A DNA stretch of 33,920 nt, taken from positions 1-33,920 of the forward strand of contig JAJFUF010000034.1 in NCBI GenBank assembly GCA_021372495.1. Direction: 5' to 3'. The translations under genes were made by a program, and so were the position numbers. Positions 15,128-23,734 of this stretch are shown here, piece after piece. This stretch comes from Lysobacteraceae bacterium. Its GTDB lineage: Bacteria > Pseudomonadota > Gammaproteobacteria > Xanthomonadales > Rhodanobacteraceae. A model generated the notes under the pieces. It had not been told where the DNA came from. It saw only the letters and a list, made by a program, of their open reading frames with translations, and searched no databases. The stretch's first letter is position 1. The number at the start of each line of letters is the position of its first letter.

Positions 15128-15883
15128 TCAGCGTGCGATCTCGATCAACTGCAGCGGCCCGCCGGGCAGGCGCGCGCCGATGCCGGCTTCCAGCCGGTCC
15201 AGCTCGCGCAGCGTCGGGCACAGCCTGCGCGCGTCCGGTTCCAGCGTCCGCAAGCGCGCGCGGATGCGCGCTTCCAGCTCCGGCTGCAGGTCGGCGGCAC
15301 GGTCCTTCAGCGCGGCGGCGCCGGCGAGGTCGCCCTGCATGGCGAGATCCAGCGCCTGTTGCGCGACGTCGGCGCCGACGATCGGCAGGACGTCGGCGGC
15401 GACGTTCTGCGCGTAGGTGTCCAGCGCCTCGCCCTGCCAGTCCTTGGTGCTGGTGCTGGCGGCGATGCGCGCCTTCAGCTCGCGCGTGCGCGCGGCCAGG
15501 CGCGCATCGAACTGCGGATCGGCGGCGGCCGCGGGCGCGATCGAGGCGACCTGCGCGCGCACCGCCTGCGCGGCGAGATCGGCGCCACGTTCGGCCAGCG
15601 TCTTCACCTGCGGCACCAGCGTGCGCACGTTGCGCTCGAACAGCGCGACGCGGTCGCTGTCCTCGGCGTTCAACGCCGCCGGCGCGCCGTCGACGCGCAG
15701 CCGGCCGTCGCGCATTTCCACCCGCCGCGGCGCCGGCGCGGCGCGCTCGAAGGTCAGGCCGGAGCCGAGGGTGAGGTCGTAACTGCTGGCGGCGCGGCAG
15801 ACGTTCCAGGCGGCATCGGCGTCCTGCGGCGACGCGGCGAGGACGGCGAGCAGCGGCAATGCGGCGAGGATCGGCATGGACAT
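15128..15883 (-). CDS. DUF2884 exported protein (YggN-like)
   Basis: A 251-residue protein with a signal peptide (residues 1-24, MSMPILAALPLLAVLAASPQDADA). The mature part starts with C-x-ASSYDLTLGSGLTFERA and contains VEMRDGRLRVDG and LNAEDSDRVALFERNVRTLVPQVKTLAERGADLA, the core of the DUF2884/YggN family. Helical segments with frequent Ala and Arg follow. The function of the family is unknown; a periplasmic location is inferred from the signal. ATG 15883 or ATG 15877 could both be used (MSMP); neither has a strong ribosome binding site. It lies between bcp upstream and the weak TTG-start ORF downstream, all on the minus strand. Confidence 0.8.
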   Translation of the reverse strand: MSMPILAALPLLAVLAASPQDADAAWNVCRAASSYDLTLGSGLTFERAAPAPRRVEMRDGRLRVDGAPAALNAEDSDRVALFERNVRTLVPQVKTLAERGADLAAQAVRAQVASIAPAAAADPQFDARLAARTRELKARIAASTSTKDWQGEALDTYAQNVAADVLPIVGADVAQQALDLAMQGDLAGAAALKDRAADLQPELEARIRARLRTLEPDARRLCPTLRELDRLEAGIGARLPGGPLQLIEIAR

Positions 15884-16011
15884 CACGCGGCATGAAGACG
15901 ACGCAGGAGTAGCGCCGCGCGGCGGAATCCGTGCTGAACGCGCTGCCCGGGCGCGCGCCCGCGAGGCGAGCGCCGACGCGACGCGTCCCGCGCCGCGCCG
16001 GGATCGACGCA

Positions 16012-16563
16012 TCAGCCGCCGCTACGCTGCTTCAGCGCGGCCAGGTCGGCCAGCACCTGCCGGGAGTTTTCCTTCGGATCGACGTCCGGATAGTGCTTGG
16101 CGATCAGGCCCTGCGGGTCGATCAGGAAAGTCTCGCGGCGCGCATAGCTCATGCCCATGTGCGAGGTCAGCACGCCGTAGGCCTTGGCGGTGACCTGGGT
16201 GTTGTCGGACAGCAGCGGGAACGGCACGTGGTACTTCTCGGCGAACTTCGCGTGCGAGGCGACGTCGTCCAGGCTCACGCCGAGCACCTCGGCACCGGCC
16301 TTGTGCAGGGCGATGATGTCGTCGCGGAAGGTGCACACCTCGGTGGTGCAGCCGGGCGTGAAATCCTTCGGGTAGAAGTACAGCACCACCCACTGGCCCT
16401 TGTGGTCGGCCAGCGTGTGCCACTTGCCGTGCTGGTCCTGCAGCTTGAAGTCGGGGGCGGCCTGGCCGTCCTGCGGGGCGCCGGCGGCGGCCGCGTCGGC
16501 GGCGAACAGCGGCAGCGGGGCGATCAGCAGGACCAGCAGCAACAGCGAGAGCAAACGGCGCAT
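16012..16563 (-). CDS. bcp: Exported peroxiredoxin, Bcp/PrxQ type
   Basis: A 183-residue thiol peroxidase that reduces hydrogen peroxide and organic peroxides. Peroxidatic C72 and resolving C77 lie in FTPGCTTEVCTFRD, the C-x4-C arrangement of Bcp/PrxQ, with the preceding T69 and P70 of the Prx active site. Residues 1-23 (MRRLLSLLLLVLLIAPLPLFAAD) are a clear signal peptide, so this copy is periplasmic, whereas E. coli Bcp (156 residues) is cytosolic. Recycling would need a periplasmic thioredoxin-like partner, not seen here. ATG 16563 is chosen because GAGGT is 7 bases upstream; the GTG at 16572 has none. Confidence 0.93.
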   Translation of the reverse strand: MRRLLSLLLLVLLIAPLPLFAADAAAAGAPQDGQAAPDFKLQDQHGKWHTLADHKGQWVVLYFYPKDFTPGCTTEVCTFRDDIIALHKAGAEVLGVSLDDVASHAKFAEKYHVPFPLLSDNTQVTAKAYGVLTSHMGMSYARRETFLIDPQGLIAKHYPDVDPKENSRQVLADLAALKQRSGG

Positions 16564-16633
16564 CGTAGTCACCTCACGGAGCGACGGCGGGATCCCGCCT
16601 GGCGAATGCAGGACCGGCCCGGGGCGTCCGAGC

Positions 16634-17209
16634 TTACGCCAGCGTCCGCCCGGCCGGCATGCGCGGGTTGATCAGCGCGTTCAGCACGTGATCCTCCCAG
16701 CGCCCGGCGATGTTCAGGTAGGCGCGCGCGTAGCCTTCGCGCTCGAAGCCGAGATGCTGCAGCAGGCGCGCGCTGCGCTCGTTGCGCGGCATGTGGTTGG
16801 CCATGATGCGGTGCAGGCCGAGCGTATCGAACACGTAGGCGATGCCGGCCGCCGCCGCCTCGCGCATCAGCCCGCGGCCTTCCCACTCGCGGCCGAGCGA
16901 ATAGCCGAGGTAGCAGGCCTGGAACGACCCGCGCACGATCTGGCTGAACTGGCAGATGCCGATCACGCGCTCCGCCTCCGGCGCGAGCACCACCAGCGGC
17001 GCCGCCGTGCCGCGCGCGAACGCCGCGCGCAGGTCCGCCGCGCGCGCGCGCCAGCCGGCGACGGTGTAGAACGCGGCATCGCGCAGCGGCTCCCACGGCT
17101 CGAGGTGCTCGCGATTGGCGCAGTAGTAGGCCGCGATCGCCGCGGCGTGTTCCGGGCCGATCACGGTCAGCCGCGTGCGCGGCGTGGTCAGGTGGGGGAT
17201 GGTGTCCAT
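16634..17209 (-). CDS. rimJ: RimJ/RimL-type GNAT N-acetyltransferase
   Basis: A 191-residue cytosolic acetyltransferase, close to E. coli RimJ (194 residues), which acetylates the N-terminal alanine of ribosomal protein S5. It starts LTTPRTRLTVIGPEHAAAIAAYYCANREHLEPWEP, matching the RimJ N-terminus. The acetyl-CoA loop is in LGYSLGREWEGRGLMREA (R/Q-x-x-G-x-G/A type) and the C-terminal part is LGLHRIMANHMPRNERSARLLQHLGFEREGYARAYL. The start at 17209 is supported by GGAGG 6 bases upstream. It reads away from the VOC gene behind it on the same strand, 50 bp apart. A RimL-type assignment cannot be excluded. Confidence 0.88.
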   Translation of the reverse strand: MDTIPHLTTPRTRLTVIGPEHAAAIAAYYCANREHLEPWEPLRDAAFYTVAGWRARAADLRAAFARGTAAPLVVLAPEAERVIGICQFSQIVRGSFQACYLGYSLGREWEGRGLMREAAAAGIAYVFDTLGLHRIMANHMPRNERSARLLQHLGFEREGYARAYLNIAGRWEDHVLNALINPRMPAGRTLA

Positions 17210-17259
17210 GGCGCCTCCGGCAACGGCGCAGTGTAGCCGCACGCGCGCGCGGCGCCCGC

Positions 17260-17676
17260 TCAGCCCGCGGGCGTGGCCAGCTCGTCGTAGCCGCGGCCGC
17301 GGAATTCGAGCAGGCAGAAGCCGTGCCCGAACGGATCGGCGAACCGCGCGATGCGGCCCCATGGCTGGCTGCGCGGCTCGCCTTCCCGGCGCGCCCCGGC
17401 GGCCAGCGCGGCGCGCATCGCCGCCGCGAGGTCGTCGACCACGAAATCGAGGTGCACCGGCGTCCAGTGGCGGCGGTAGTCGCGCGGCGTGCCCGGCGCG
17501 GCGGTCGCGGCGCTGCCGGCCGGCTTCGCCAGGAGATAGAGCGGCGCCTCGGCGCCGAGCATCTCCACGCCGCCGGCGCCGAAGCGGCGGCCGACGCGCA
17601 GGCCGAAGGCCCGCGTATAGAACGTTACCGCCCGATCGAGATCGTCCACGTCGATGTTGACCAGCAGGCTCGCCAT
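17260..17676 (-). CDS. VOC family (glyoxalase/bleomycin-resistance fold) protein
   Basis: A 138-residue protein with two beta-alpha-beta-beta-beta modules: SLLVNIDVDDLDRAVTFYTRAFGLRVGRRFG at the N-terminus and HLDFVVDDLAAAMRAALAAGARREGEPRS with ARFADPFGHGFCLLEFRG in the second half. The family covers glyoxalase I, extradiol dioxygenases and fosfomycin or bleomycin resistance proteins. H76 of the second module and E at the end of LLEF could bind metal. The substrate cannot be told. GGAAG precedes the ATG at 17676. Divergent from the GNAT gene at 17753. Confidence 0.85.
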   Translation of the reverse strand: MASLLVNIDVDDLDRAVTFYTRAFGLRVGRRFGAGGVEMLGAEAPLYLLAKPAGSAATAAPGTPRDYRRHWTPVHLDFVVDDLAAAMRAALAAGARREGEPRSQPWGRIARFADPFGHGFCLLEFRGRGYDELATPAG

Positions 17677-17752
17677 GACGACTTCCGCATGCGTGGGGGT
17701 GGCCGGGATGCTCTGATGCCCAAGATCGCACATTCGCACGCCGCCGCCCGCC

Positions 17753-18283
17753 ATGCCCGAACCGACGCGCACTTTCCTGGCCAGCGACCGCCTCGGCTGG
17801 CGCCGCTGGCACACCGACGATCTGCCGCTCGCCGTGTCGCTGTGGGGCGACGCGCAGGTGGCGCGCTTCATCCATGCCGACGGAGCGCCGGACGCCGCGG
17901 CGATCGCCGCGCGGCTGGCGCGCGAGATCGACACCCAGCGCACGCACGGCTACCAGTACTGGCCGCTGTTCCTGCGCGAGGGCGACGCCTTCGTGGGCTG
18001 CTGCGGTCTGCGCCCGTACCGCCCGGAGGCGGGCATCGCCGAGTGGGGCGTGCACCTGCAGCCAGCCTACTGGCGGCGCGGGCTCGCCGAGGAAGCCGGT
18101 CGCGCGACGATCGCCTACGCGTTCGACGTGCTCGGACTGCAGGCGCTGTTCGCCGGCCACCATCCGCACAACGATGCGTCGCGGCGCATGCTGGAAAAGC
18201 TCGGCTTCCGCTATACGCACGCCGAGCTGTACCCGCCGACCGGCCTGCAGCACCCTTCCTACCTGCTGGCGCGCGCCCCCTGA
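17753..18283 (+). CDS. GNAT family N-acetyltransferase
   Basis: A 176-residue acetyltransferase of the Acetyltransf_3 (RimJ/RimL-like) group. It opens with FLASDRLGWRRWHTDDLPLAVSLWGDAQVARFI, then FVGCCGLRPYRPEAGIAEWGVHLQPAYWRRGLAEEAGRATIAYAF, holding the acetyl-CoA loop (R-R-G-L-A), and LFAGHHPHNDASRRMLEKLGFRY at the end. The acceptor may be an amine, an antibiotic or a protein N-terminus; unknown. No clear ribosome binding site before the ATG at 17753. The second GNAT in a 1.7-kb stretch, but only distantly similar to the RimJ-type protein. Confidence 0.87.
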   Translation: MPEPTRTFLASDRLGWRRWHTDDLPLAVSLWGDAQVARFIHADGAPDAAAIAARLAREIDTQRTHGYQYWPLFLREGDAFVGCCGLRPYRPEAGIAEWGVHLQPAYWRRGLAEEAGRATIAYAFDVLGLQALFAGHHPHNDASRRMLEKLGFRYTHAELYPPTGLQHPSYLLARAP

Positions 18284-18310
18284 AGGGCCGCGCGCCGCAG
18301 CGTCGCGACG

Positions 18311-19312
18311 TCAGGGCGCGGCAAGCGCCTTCGGCGAGGGATAGTTGCCGGCGGCCTTCAGGCCGTCGCTCCAGGTGAAGTCGAAGGTGAGCTGGCGCGC
18401 GATGGCGCGATCGCTGGCCGGCTTGGAGGCCGAGCTGACGCGCTTGTACAGCACCGACTCGACGTGCAGCGGCCGCATCGTGGCGACGTCCAGGTAGGCG
18501 TGGGTCAGGCCGACCAGGTCCGGATACCAGTCGTCCGGCGCCGCCGCGCCCGGCACCCAGGCATCGGCGCCGACCTTCTGGCTGCGCAACTGGTACTTGG
18601 CGCGCGCGGCGTCGGCCAGCTCGCCGTAGGCCCAGAACTCGGTGCCGGCCTGGTTCTTCGGCTGGCCGACCCGGGTGATCTGCCAGTCGACCAGCAGTGG
18701 CCACGGCTCCGGCGCGGTGGCGCGCCGCCGTACCGAGCCGGCGACATCGCGCGGCGCGCCGTCCCAGGCGCCGAACCAGGCGTTCAGCGTCTGCATCGTG
18801 CGCGATTCCAGCTCGCGGCGGACCAGGTCGCGGCGCAGCTCCGGCATCACCGATTCCGCGCCGGCGATGTAGTGCTGGCCGGCTATCGCCTCCTTCAGCC
18901 GCGCGTCGGCGTCGACGAAGCCGAAGAAGCGGCCGGAATGGTCGAGCCGCACCGTCAGCGGCATGCACAGCGCGCGGCGACCGGCCTCGCTGGTCGCTTC
19001 GGTCCACTGCGCCAGCTTGCCGGACAGCGGCTGCGGATCGCGCGCGCTGAGGATGTAGCCGCCGGCGCCGTCGTCGCGCAACTCGATGGTGTAGCGCAGC
19101 GAGCACGGGCCGTTGAAACCTTCGCGCACTTCCACCTGCGCGCTGACCGGCACCGGCCAGGCGAAGCGCAGCTTCTGCGCCGGAGTCAGCGAAACCGCCG
19201 GCGCATCCGGCGGCGGAGCCGGCGGTTCCGGCACCTCCGCCTGCGCGGCGAGCGCGAATAGACCAAGCAGAACAGCGACGGGCGCGAGCAGCCCGGTAGC
19301 ACGACGTTTCAT
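18311..19312 (-). CDS. Unrecognised exported protein
   Basis: A 333-residue protein with a signal peptide (residues 1-25, MKRRATGLLAPVAVLLGLFALAAQA) followed by a Pro/Ala-rich stretch and then a likely beta-rich domain. Visible features: a possible disulfide between the Cys in FNGPCSLRY and that in RRALCMPL, an SRTMQTLNAWFGAWDG segment, and a C-terminal region TFDFTWSDGLKAAGNYPSP. I do not recognise a family; it looks like a xanthomonad periplasmic protein of unknown role. GGGGGGATC precedes the ATG at 19312. It is transcribed away from a 274-bp gene-free gap (19313-19586), which is somewhat richer in AT around 19375-19410 and may hold its promoter (GATAAT on the minus strand). Confidence 0.72.
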   Translation of the reverse strand: MKRRATGLLAPVAVLLGLFALAAQAEVPEPPAPPPDAPAVSLTPAQKLRFAWPVPVSAQVEVREGFNGPCSLRYTIELRDDGAGGYILSARDPQPLSGKLAQWTEATSEAGRRALCMPLTVRLDHSGRFFGFVDADARLKEAIAGQHYIAGAESVMPELRRDLVRRELESRTMQTLNAWFGAWDGAPRDVAGSVRRRATAPEPWPLLVDWQITRVGQPKNQAGTEFWAYGELADAARAKYQLRSQKVGADAWVPGAAAPDDWYPDLVGLTHAYLDVATMRPLHVESVLYKRVSSASKPASDRAIARQLTFDFTWSDGLKAAGNYPSPKALAAP

Positions 19313-19586
19313 GAGCGATCCCCCCCTGCCGGACACCCCCGTGCCCGCGTCGGCGTGGCGCAATGCCGACCAGTTGCAAGCAAATTGCGCGCCACATTGC
19401 GATTATCGACCCGATTCGGCGCCCCCAGCGCAACTTGCGCCGATCATCGCCGAATGCGCAGACATCGCATCCGTTTATCGCCGACGCCAGCGGGCGGTGT
19501 CAAGGCCGACCCGCAACGCCCCGCCACCGCGAATTGCCCCAAAGCGCAGGTGTCGGACGCACAGGGGCGGCCGCCGCGCCTTTCGT

Positions 19587-20315
19587 TCAACGCTTGCCGG
19601 GCAGTTCGGGAAAGCGCGCCGGATCGTAGCCGCCGACCTCGAACACCAGCGTTTCCGAGCCGCGCCCCTTCAGCTCGACCTGCATGGTCAGCTTCTTCGC
19701 TTTCGCCAGCGCGGCGATGAAGCGTGGATCGTCCTCGATGAAGATCGCCGGCTCGCCGGTGACGGGCAGGTAGGCCTTCCACGGTCTGGGCGGCGCGCCG
19801 TCGATGCCGATCGGGATCGCGCAATGGCCGCTGCAGGCGAAGCCGCGGCCGCTGCCGAACAGATACGCGCTCTGGCCCCAGGCGGAGTGCCGGCGCAGCA
19901 CCAGGCGCACGCGGTCGTCGCCGCCGGGGCGCGAGCTGTAGATCGACGCGGTGATCTGCGTGCCGCCCGACTCCTTGCCGGTCTGGTACGCCCACAGCGC
20001 CTGCAGGCGGGCCCTCTCGGCGTTGGCGCTCGCGGTGCGCTCGATCTCGGGCAGGGTCTTCTGCACCGTCGCCGCAGCCTGCGTGCCGGCGAAGTTCGCC
20101 ACGATGTCCTGGCCGATCGGCACCGCCAGCGCGTAGCGCTGCGTGTTCACCATCGTCTGATACAGCGCGAGCTTCTGCGTCGCCTGCGCCTCGCGCGCGG
20201 CCTGCTGCTGCGCGGCGAGCTGCGCCGGCGTGGGCGCGTTGCCGCCTGGCGAGCAGGCGGCGAGCAGCGCCGCGGCGCAGACCAGGGCGGCGGGACGGCA
20301 TACGCGTGCGGACAT
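19587..20315 (-). CDS. Unrecognised lipoprotein
   Basis: A 242-residue protein with a lipoprotein signal: LLAAC at residues 17-21 puts the acylated cysteine at C21. After it comes a Gln/Ala-rich coiled segment (PTPAQLAAQQQAAREAQATQKLALYQTMV, residues about 29-57), then a mature domain with two cysteines in FACSGHCAIPIGIDG and a C-terminal strand-rich half (FIEDDPRFIAALAKAKKLTMQVEL, TLVFEVGGYDPARFPEL). The last part resembles invasion-associated or FxLYD-like beta folds only loosely; function unknown. GGAG lies 9 bases before the ATG at 20315. Divergent from the NTF2-like gene. Confidence 0.78.
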   Translation of the reverse strand: MSARVCRPAALVCAAALLAACSPGGNAPTPAQLAAQQQAAREAQATQKLALYQTMVNTQRYALAVPIGQDIVANFAGTQAAATVQKTLPEIERTASANAERARLQALWAYQTGKESGGTQITASIYSSRPGGDDRVRLVLRRHSAWGQSAYLFGSGRGFACSGHCAIPIGIDGAPPRPWKAYLPVTGEPAIFIEDDPRFIAALAKAKKLTMQVELKGRGSETLVFEVGGYDPARFPELPGKR

Positions 20316-20456
20316 CGCTGGGCTCCTGCGGCAATCGCAACGGCGCCAAGCGTGGCCGCCGGGCGCCGCCGACGCAAGCCCGCACGCATACCTTCGGCCC
20401 ATGACGGCCGCGGCACGCGCGGTTAGCTTCGCGGGATCGACAGCGGAGGCGAACCG

Positions 20457-20909
20457 ATGACCGACCCGGCCTGGCAGCGCGACGTGGAACGCATCGAGAC
20501 CCTGGTTCCCGCGATCTATGCCTGCATCTCCGGTCCGGCCGGCGCGCCGCGCGACTGGGCGCGCTTCCGCTACCTGCACCGCGCCGACGCGCGCAGCCTG
20601 CGCACCGTCGTCGACCCCGACGGCCGCGTGCGCGCCGAGGCGTTCGACACCGACGCCTACATCGCCAACGTCGAGCCGTTCTTCGCCCGCAACGACTTCT
20701 ACGAGATCGAGATCGAGCAGCGCGTCGAGCGCTTCGGCCAGGTCGCGCACGTGTGGAGCGTGTACGAATCGCGCCCGGCGCCGGATTCGCCGCTGCTGCT
20801 GAAGCGCGGCGCCAATTCGATCCAGTTGTTCCACGACGGCGCGCGCTGGTGGGTGGTCAGCACGACCTGGGACAACGAGCGCGAGGGGCTGGCCTTCGAC
20901 CTGTTCTGA
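20457..20909 (+). CDS. NTF2-like fold protein (SnoaL/DUF4440 type)
   Basis: A 150-residue protein with the order helix (ERIETLVPAIYACISG), acidic and aromatic loop, strand/helix (FDTDAYIANVEPFFA), then three strands (FYEIEIEQRVERFGQVAHVWSVYESR, NSIQLFHDGARWWVVSTTWDNE). This matches cystatin-like NTF2 proteins, a fold used by many small enzymes and binding proteins. The function of this one is not known. GGAGG precedes the ATG at 20457. The next gene (yajQ) starts 50 bp after it on the same strand, but a -10-like TACACT at 20921-20926 suggests yajQ has its own promoter. Confidence 0.75.
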   Translation: MTDPAWQRDVERIETLVPAIYACISGPAGAPRDWARFRYLHRADARSLRTVVDPDGRVRAEAFDTDAYIANVEPFFARNDFYEIEIEQRVERFGQVAHVWSVYESRPAPDSPLLLKRGANSIQLFHDGARWWVVSTTWDNEREGLAFDLF

Positions 20910-20920
20910 ACGGCGCGCCG

Positions 20921-20926
20921 TACACT
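20921..20926 (+). promoter_or_regulatory. Possible -10 box (TACACT) for yajQ
   Basis: TACACT lies 34 bases before the yajQ ATG, directly after the NTF2-like gene. TTCGAC at 20895-20900 is 20 bases upstream, too far for a strong -35. Confidence 0.3.
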
Positions 20927-20959
20927 AGGCACCTCGCCTCCGCGCACGGACCCGCCGCC

Positions 20960-21442
20960 ATGCCCTCCTTCGACGTCGTCTCCGAAGTCGACAAGCACGA
21001 GCTGACCAACGCGGTCGACCAGGCCAACCGCGAACTGAAGGACCGCTTCGACTTCAAGGGCAGCGAGGCGCGCTTCGAGCTGGAAGGCTACGTCGTCACC
21101 CAGCGCGCACCCAGCGACTTCCAGCTCAAGCAGATGCTGGAGATCCTGCGCGGGCGGCTGGTCGCGCGCGGCATCGACCTGCGCTGCCTGGACGCCGCCG
21201 AACCTGAGACCAACCTCGCCGAGGCGCGCCAGCGCATCACCGTCAAGCAGGGCATCGAGCAGCCGGTGGCGAAGAAGATCATCGCCGCGATCAAGGCCGC
21301 CAAGCTCAAGGTCGAGGCGCAGATCAACGGCGACAAGCTGCGCGTCACCGGCAAGAAGCGCGACGACCTGCAGTCAGCCATCGCCCTGCTGCGCAAGACC
21401 GAGCTGGACGTGCCGCTGCAGTTCGAGAACTTCCGCGACTGA
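20960..21442 (+). CDS. yajQ: YajQ family nucleotide/cyclic di-GMP-binding protein
   Basis: A 160-residue protein close to E. coli YajQ (163 residues). It begins MPSFDVVSEVDKHELTNAVDQANRELKDRFDFKG, the family signature, and ends DVPLQFENFRD. The fold is two ferredoxin-like RRM-type units. In Xanthomonas a YajQ protein is known to bind cyclic di-GMP and act with a transcription factor in virulence control; applying this here is inference from the family. The start is the ATG at 20960, where the conserved N-terminus begins; the longer frame upstream overlaps the NTF2-like gene out of frame. Confidence 0.95.
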   Translation: MPSFDVVSEVDKHELTNAVDQANRELKDRFDFKGSEARFELEGYVVTQRAPSDFQLKQMLEILRGRLVARGIDLRCLDAAEPETNLAEARQRITVKQGIEQPVAKKIIAAIKAAKLKVEAQINGDKLRVTGKKRDDLQSAIALLRKTELDVPLQFENFRD

Positions 21443-21603
21443 GGCGCGTCGAGGCCGTCGCGCCCTTCGCCGGGGGTCGCGATGAGGAGATACCCCCAGG
21501 AACGACGCGAGCGCGGGGCCACGCAGCTCCCGCCTAGTGCATCCGGCACATGAACGCGCCCACCGGCTTTGCTTTGCTGACGGCCTCGAACGGGGAGCCC
21601 GCC

Positions 21604-23604
21604 ATGCGCCGCCATCCGCTGCTGCTGCTCGCACTGCTGTGCGTGGGCGCCACCGCCGTCGCGTCCGCGCGCGAGGACCGCATCCTGATCCTCGGCAATC
21701 CCGCCGGCAGCCAGAGCGTGTCCGCCACGGCCGCCGGCGCCCACGCCGAGTACAGCTACAACGACCGCGGCCGCGGCGACCACATCGTCGCCGACTGGAA
21801 GCTGGACGCCGCCGGCGTGCCGGTCGAATACACCGGCAAGGGCAACGACTACATGAAGGTGCCGGTGGAGGAATCCTTCCGCCTGGCGAACGGCAAGGCG
21901 AGCTGGAGCAACCGCACCGAGCACGGCGAGCGCACGCAAGTCGGCGAGGCGTTCTACATCCCGGCGAACGCGCCGCCGGAGATGCTGGGCGTGCTGGCGC
22001 GTGCGCTGCTGAAGGCGCCGGGCCACCGCCTGCCGCTGCTGCCGGCCGGCGAGGCGCGCATCGAAGCCGCCGGCACCGCCGAGGTCCGCGACGCAGCGGG
22101 CGCCAAGGTCACGCTCTCGCACTACCGCATCAGCGGCCTCGACTTCACGCCGACGTCGATCTGGCTGACCCGCGACGGCGACACCGCCGCGCTGGTGTCC
22201 GGCTGGTTCACCGTGGTGCCGCCGGCGCTGGCCGGCGCGGTGCCGAAGCTGGCGGCGGTGCAGGAACAGGCCGACACCGCCTGGTCGGCGCGCGTCGCGC
22301 GCGAGCTGACGCGCACGCCCAAGGGCGACCTGGTGATCCGCAACGCGCGGCTGTTCGATCCGCGCGACCTCCGGGCCACCCCCGGCATGTCCGTATGGAT
22401 TCGCGGCGAGCGCATCGTGCGCGTCGCCGCCGATGCCGACCTGCATGCCCCCGCGGACGCCGAGACCATCGACGCGCACGGCCGCTTCCTGCTGCCGGGC
22501 TTGTGGGACGACCACCAGCACTTCGGCGGCGTCGACGGCGCGCTCGATCTCGCCAACGGCGTCACCAGCGCGCGCGACATGGCCAACGACACCGACGCCT
22601 TCCCGAAGCGCGTCGCCCGCTTCGACGCCGGCACCGAGCTGGGCCCGCGCGTGCTCAAGGCCGGCATCATCGACGGCACCGGCGAATTCGCCGGCCCCAC
22701 CAAGATGCGCGTCGACACCGCCGCGCAGGCGCTGGCCGACGTCGACTGGTATGCCGACCACGGCTACGCGCAGATCAAGATCTATTCCTCGGTGAAGCCG
22801 GAACTGGTGCCGGTGATCGCCAACGAGGCGCATGCGCGCGGCCTGCGCGTCAGCGGCCACGTGCCGGCGTTCATGTCGGCGCGCCAGTTCGTCGAGGCCG
22901 GCGCCGACGAGATCCAGCACATCAACTTCATCGAGCTGAACTTCCTCTGGCCGCAGGTGCAGGAAACGCGCAACCGCGACCGCTTCATCAAGGTGGCCGA
23001 GCACGCGCGCGAGTTCACGCCGGACAAGCCGCAGGTACGCGCCTTCATCGACTTCCTCAAGCGCCACCACACCGTGCTCGACCCGACCATGTCGGTGTTC
23101 GAAGGCCTGTTCTGCGGCGATCCCACCGCGGTGCCGCCCGGCCTCGAGGACGTCGCCCCGCGCCTGCCGGCGCAGATCCGCCGCAGCCTGCTGAGCGGCG
23201 CGCTGCCGGTGCCGAAGGGCGAGGAGCAGGCCTGGCGCGAGGCGTTCCCGGCCATGCTGCGCCTGCTGAAGGGGCTGCACGACGCCGGCGTGACCACCCT
23301 CCCCGGCACCGACGCGCTGGCCGGCTACACCCTGCACGTCGAACTGGAACTGTATGCAAAGGCCGGCATTCCCAACGCCGAAGTGCTGCGCATGGCCACG
23401 CTGACGCCGGCCGAGGTGATGGGCGTCGACAAGGATCGCGGCGTGATCGCCGCCGGCAAGCTCGCCGACATGATCCTGGTCGACGGCGACCCGCTGCGCG
23501 ACATGCGCGACCTGCGCCGCGTCGATCTCACCCTCAAGGGCGGCAAGGTGTTCGAGCCGGCGGCGATCGAGAAGGCGCTGGGGATCGCGCCGCGGGCGCG
23601 TTGA
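21604..23604 (+). CDS. Large exported amidohydrolase with an extra N-terminal domain
   Basis: A 666-residue protein with a signal peptide (residues 1-22). Residues about 25-240 are an extra domain of unknown role, rich in beta strands, and 241-655 are an amidohydrolase barrel: entry strand GDLVIRNARLFDP, metal ligands H304/H306 in DDHQHF, K392 in AQIKIYS, H419 in VSGHVP, H439 in EIQHINF and D570 in PGTDAL. The exit strand is DMILVDGDPLRDMRDLRRVDLTLKGG. It is probably a periplasmic hydrolase of amides or dipeptides, like the smaller amidohydrolase at 7823 but with the added domain. GGGGAG precedes the ATG at 21604. The 161-bp gap before it shows no gene. Convergent with the CPBP gene. Confidence 0.88.
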   Translation: MRRHPLLLLALLCVGATAVASAREDRILILGNPAGSQSVSATAAGAHAEYSYNDRGRGDHIVADWKLDAAGVPVEYTGKGNDYMKVPVEESFRLANGKASWSNRTEHGERTQVGEAFYIPANAPPEMLGVLARALLKAPGHRLPLLPAGEARIEAAGTAEVRDAAGAKVTLSHYRISGLDFTPTSIWLTRDGDTAALVSGWFTVVPPALAGAVPKLAAVQEQADTAWSARVARELTRTPKGDLVIRNARLFDPRDLRATPGMSVWIRGERIVRVAADADLHAPADAETIDAHGRFLLPGLWDDHQHFGGVDGALDLANGVTSARDMANDTDAFPKRVARFDAGTELGPRVLKAGIIDGTGEFAGPTKMRVDTAAQALADVDWYADHGYAQIKIYSSVKPELVPVIANEAHARGLRVSGHVPAFMSARQFVEAGADEIQHINFIELNFLWPQVQETRNRDRFIKVAEHAREFTPDKPQVRAFIDFLKRHHTVLDPTMSVFEGLFCGDPTAVPPGLEDVAPRLPAQIRRSLLSGALPVPKGEEQAWREAFPAMLRLLKGLHDAGVTTLPGTDALAGYTLHVELELYAKAGIPNAEVLRMATLTPAEVMGVDKDRGVIAAGKLADMILVDGDPLRDMRDLRRVDLTLKGGKVFEPAAIEKALGIAPRAR

Positions 23605-23621
23605 GTCGCGGCGGCGAAGCG

Positions 23622-23663
23622 AGGGGAGCGCCACGGGCGCTGGGCTGAAGCCCACCCTACGGG
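23622..23663. repeat. Dispersed-repeat-like hairpin sequence after the amidohydrolase
   Basis: agcgcc-acg-ggcgct followed by tgggct-ga-agccca and ccctacgg. Sequences of the type gtagggtgggcttcagccca are, to my recollection, common intergenic repeats in this order. A single copy is seen in the window, so the repeat status rests on that recollection. Confidence 0.45.
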
Positions 23664-23700
23664 CCTGAGGGCGCGCAGCGACACCGCCCTCGCACAAGGG

Positions 23701-23724
23701 CCACGGCACGCACGCATGCCGTGG
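23701..23724. terminator. Hairpin between convergent genes
   Basis: ccacggca (23701-23708) and tgccgtgg (23717-23724) with an 8-base loop, just beyond the end of the CPBP gene and 97 bp after the amidohydrolase stop. It could end transcription from both sides, though there is no T run. Confidence 0.4.
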
Positions 23725-23734
23725 CGGCAACGCA

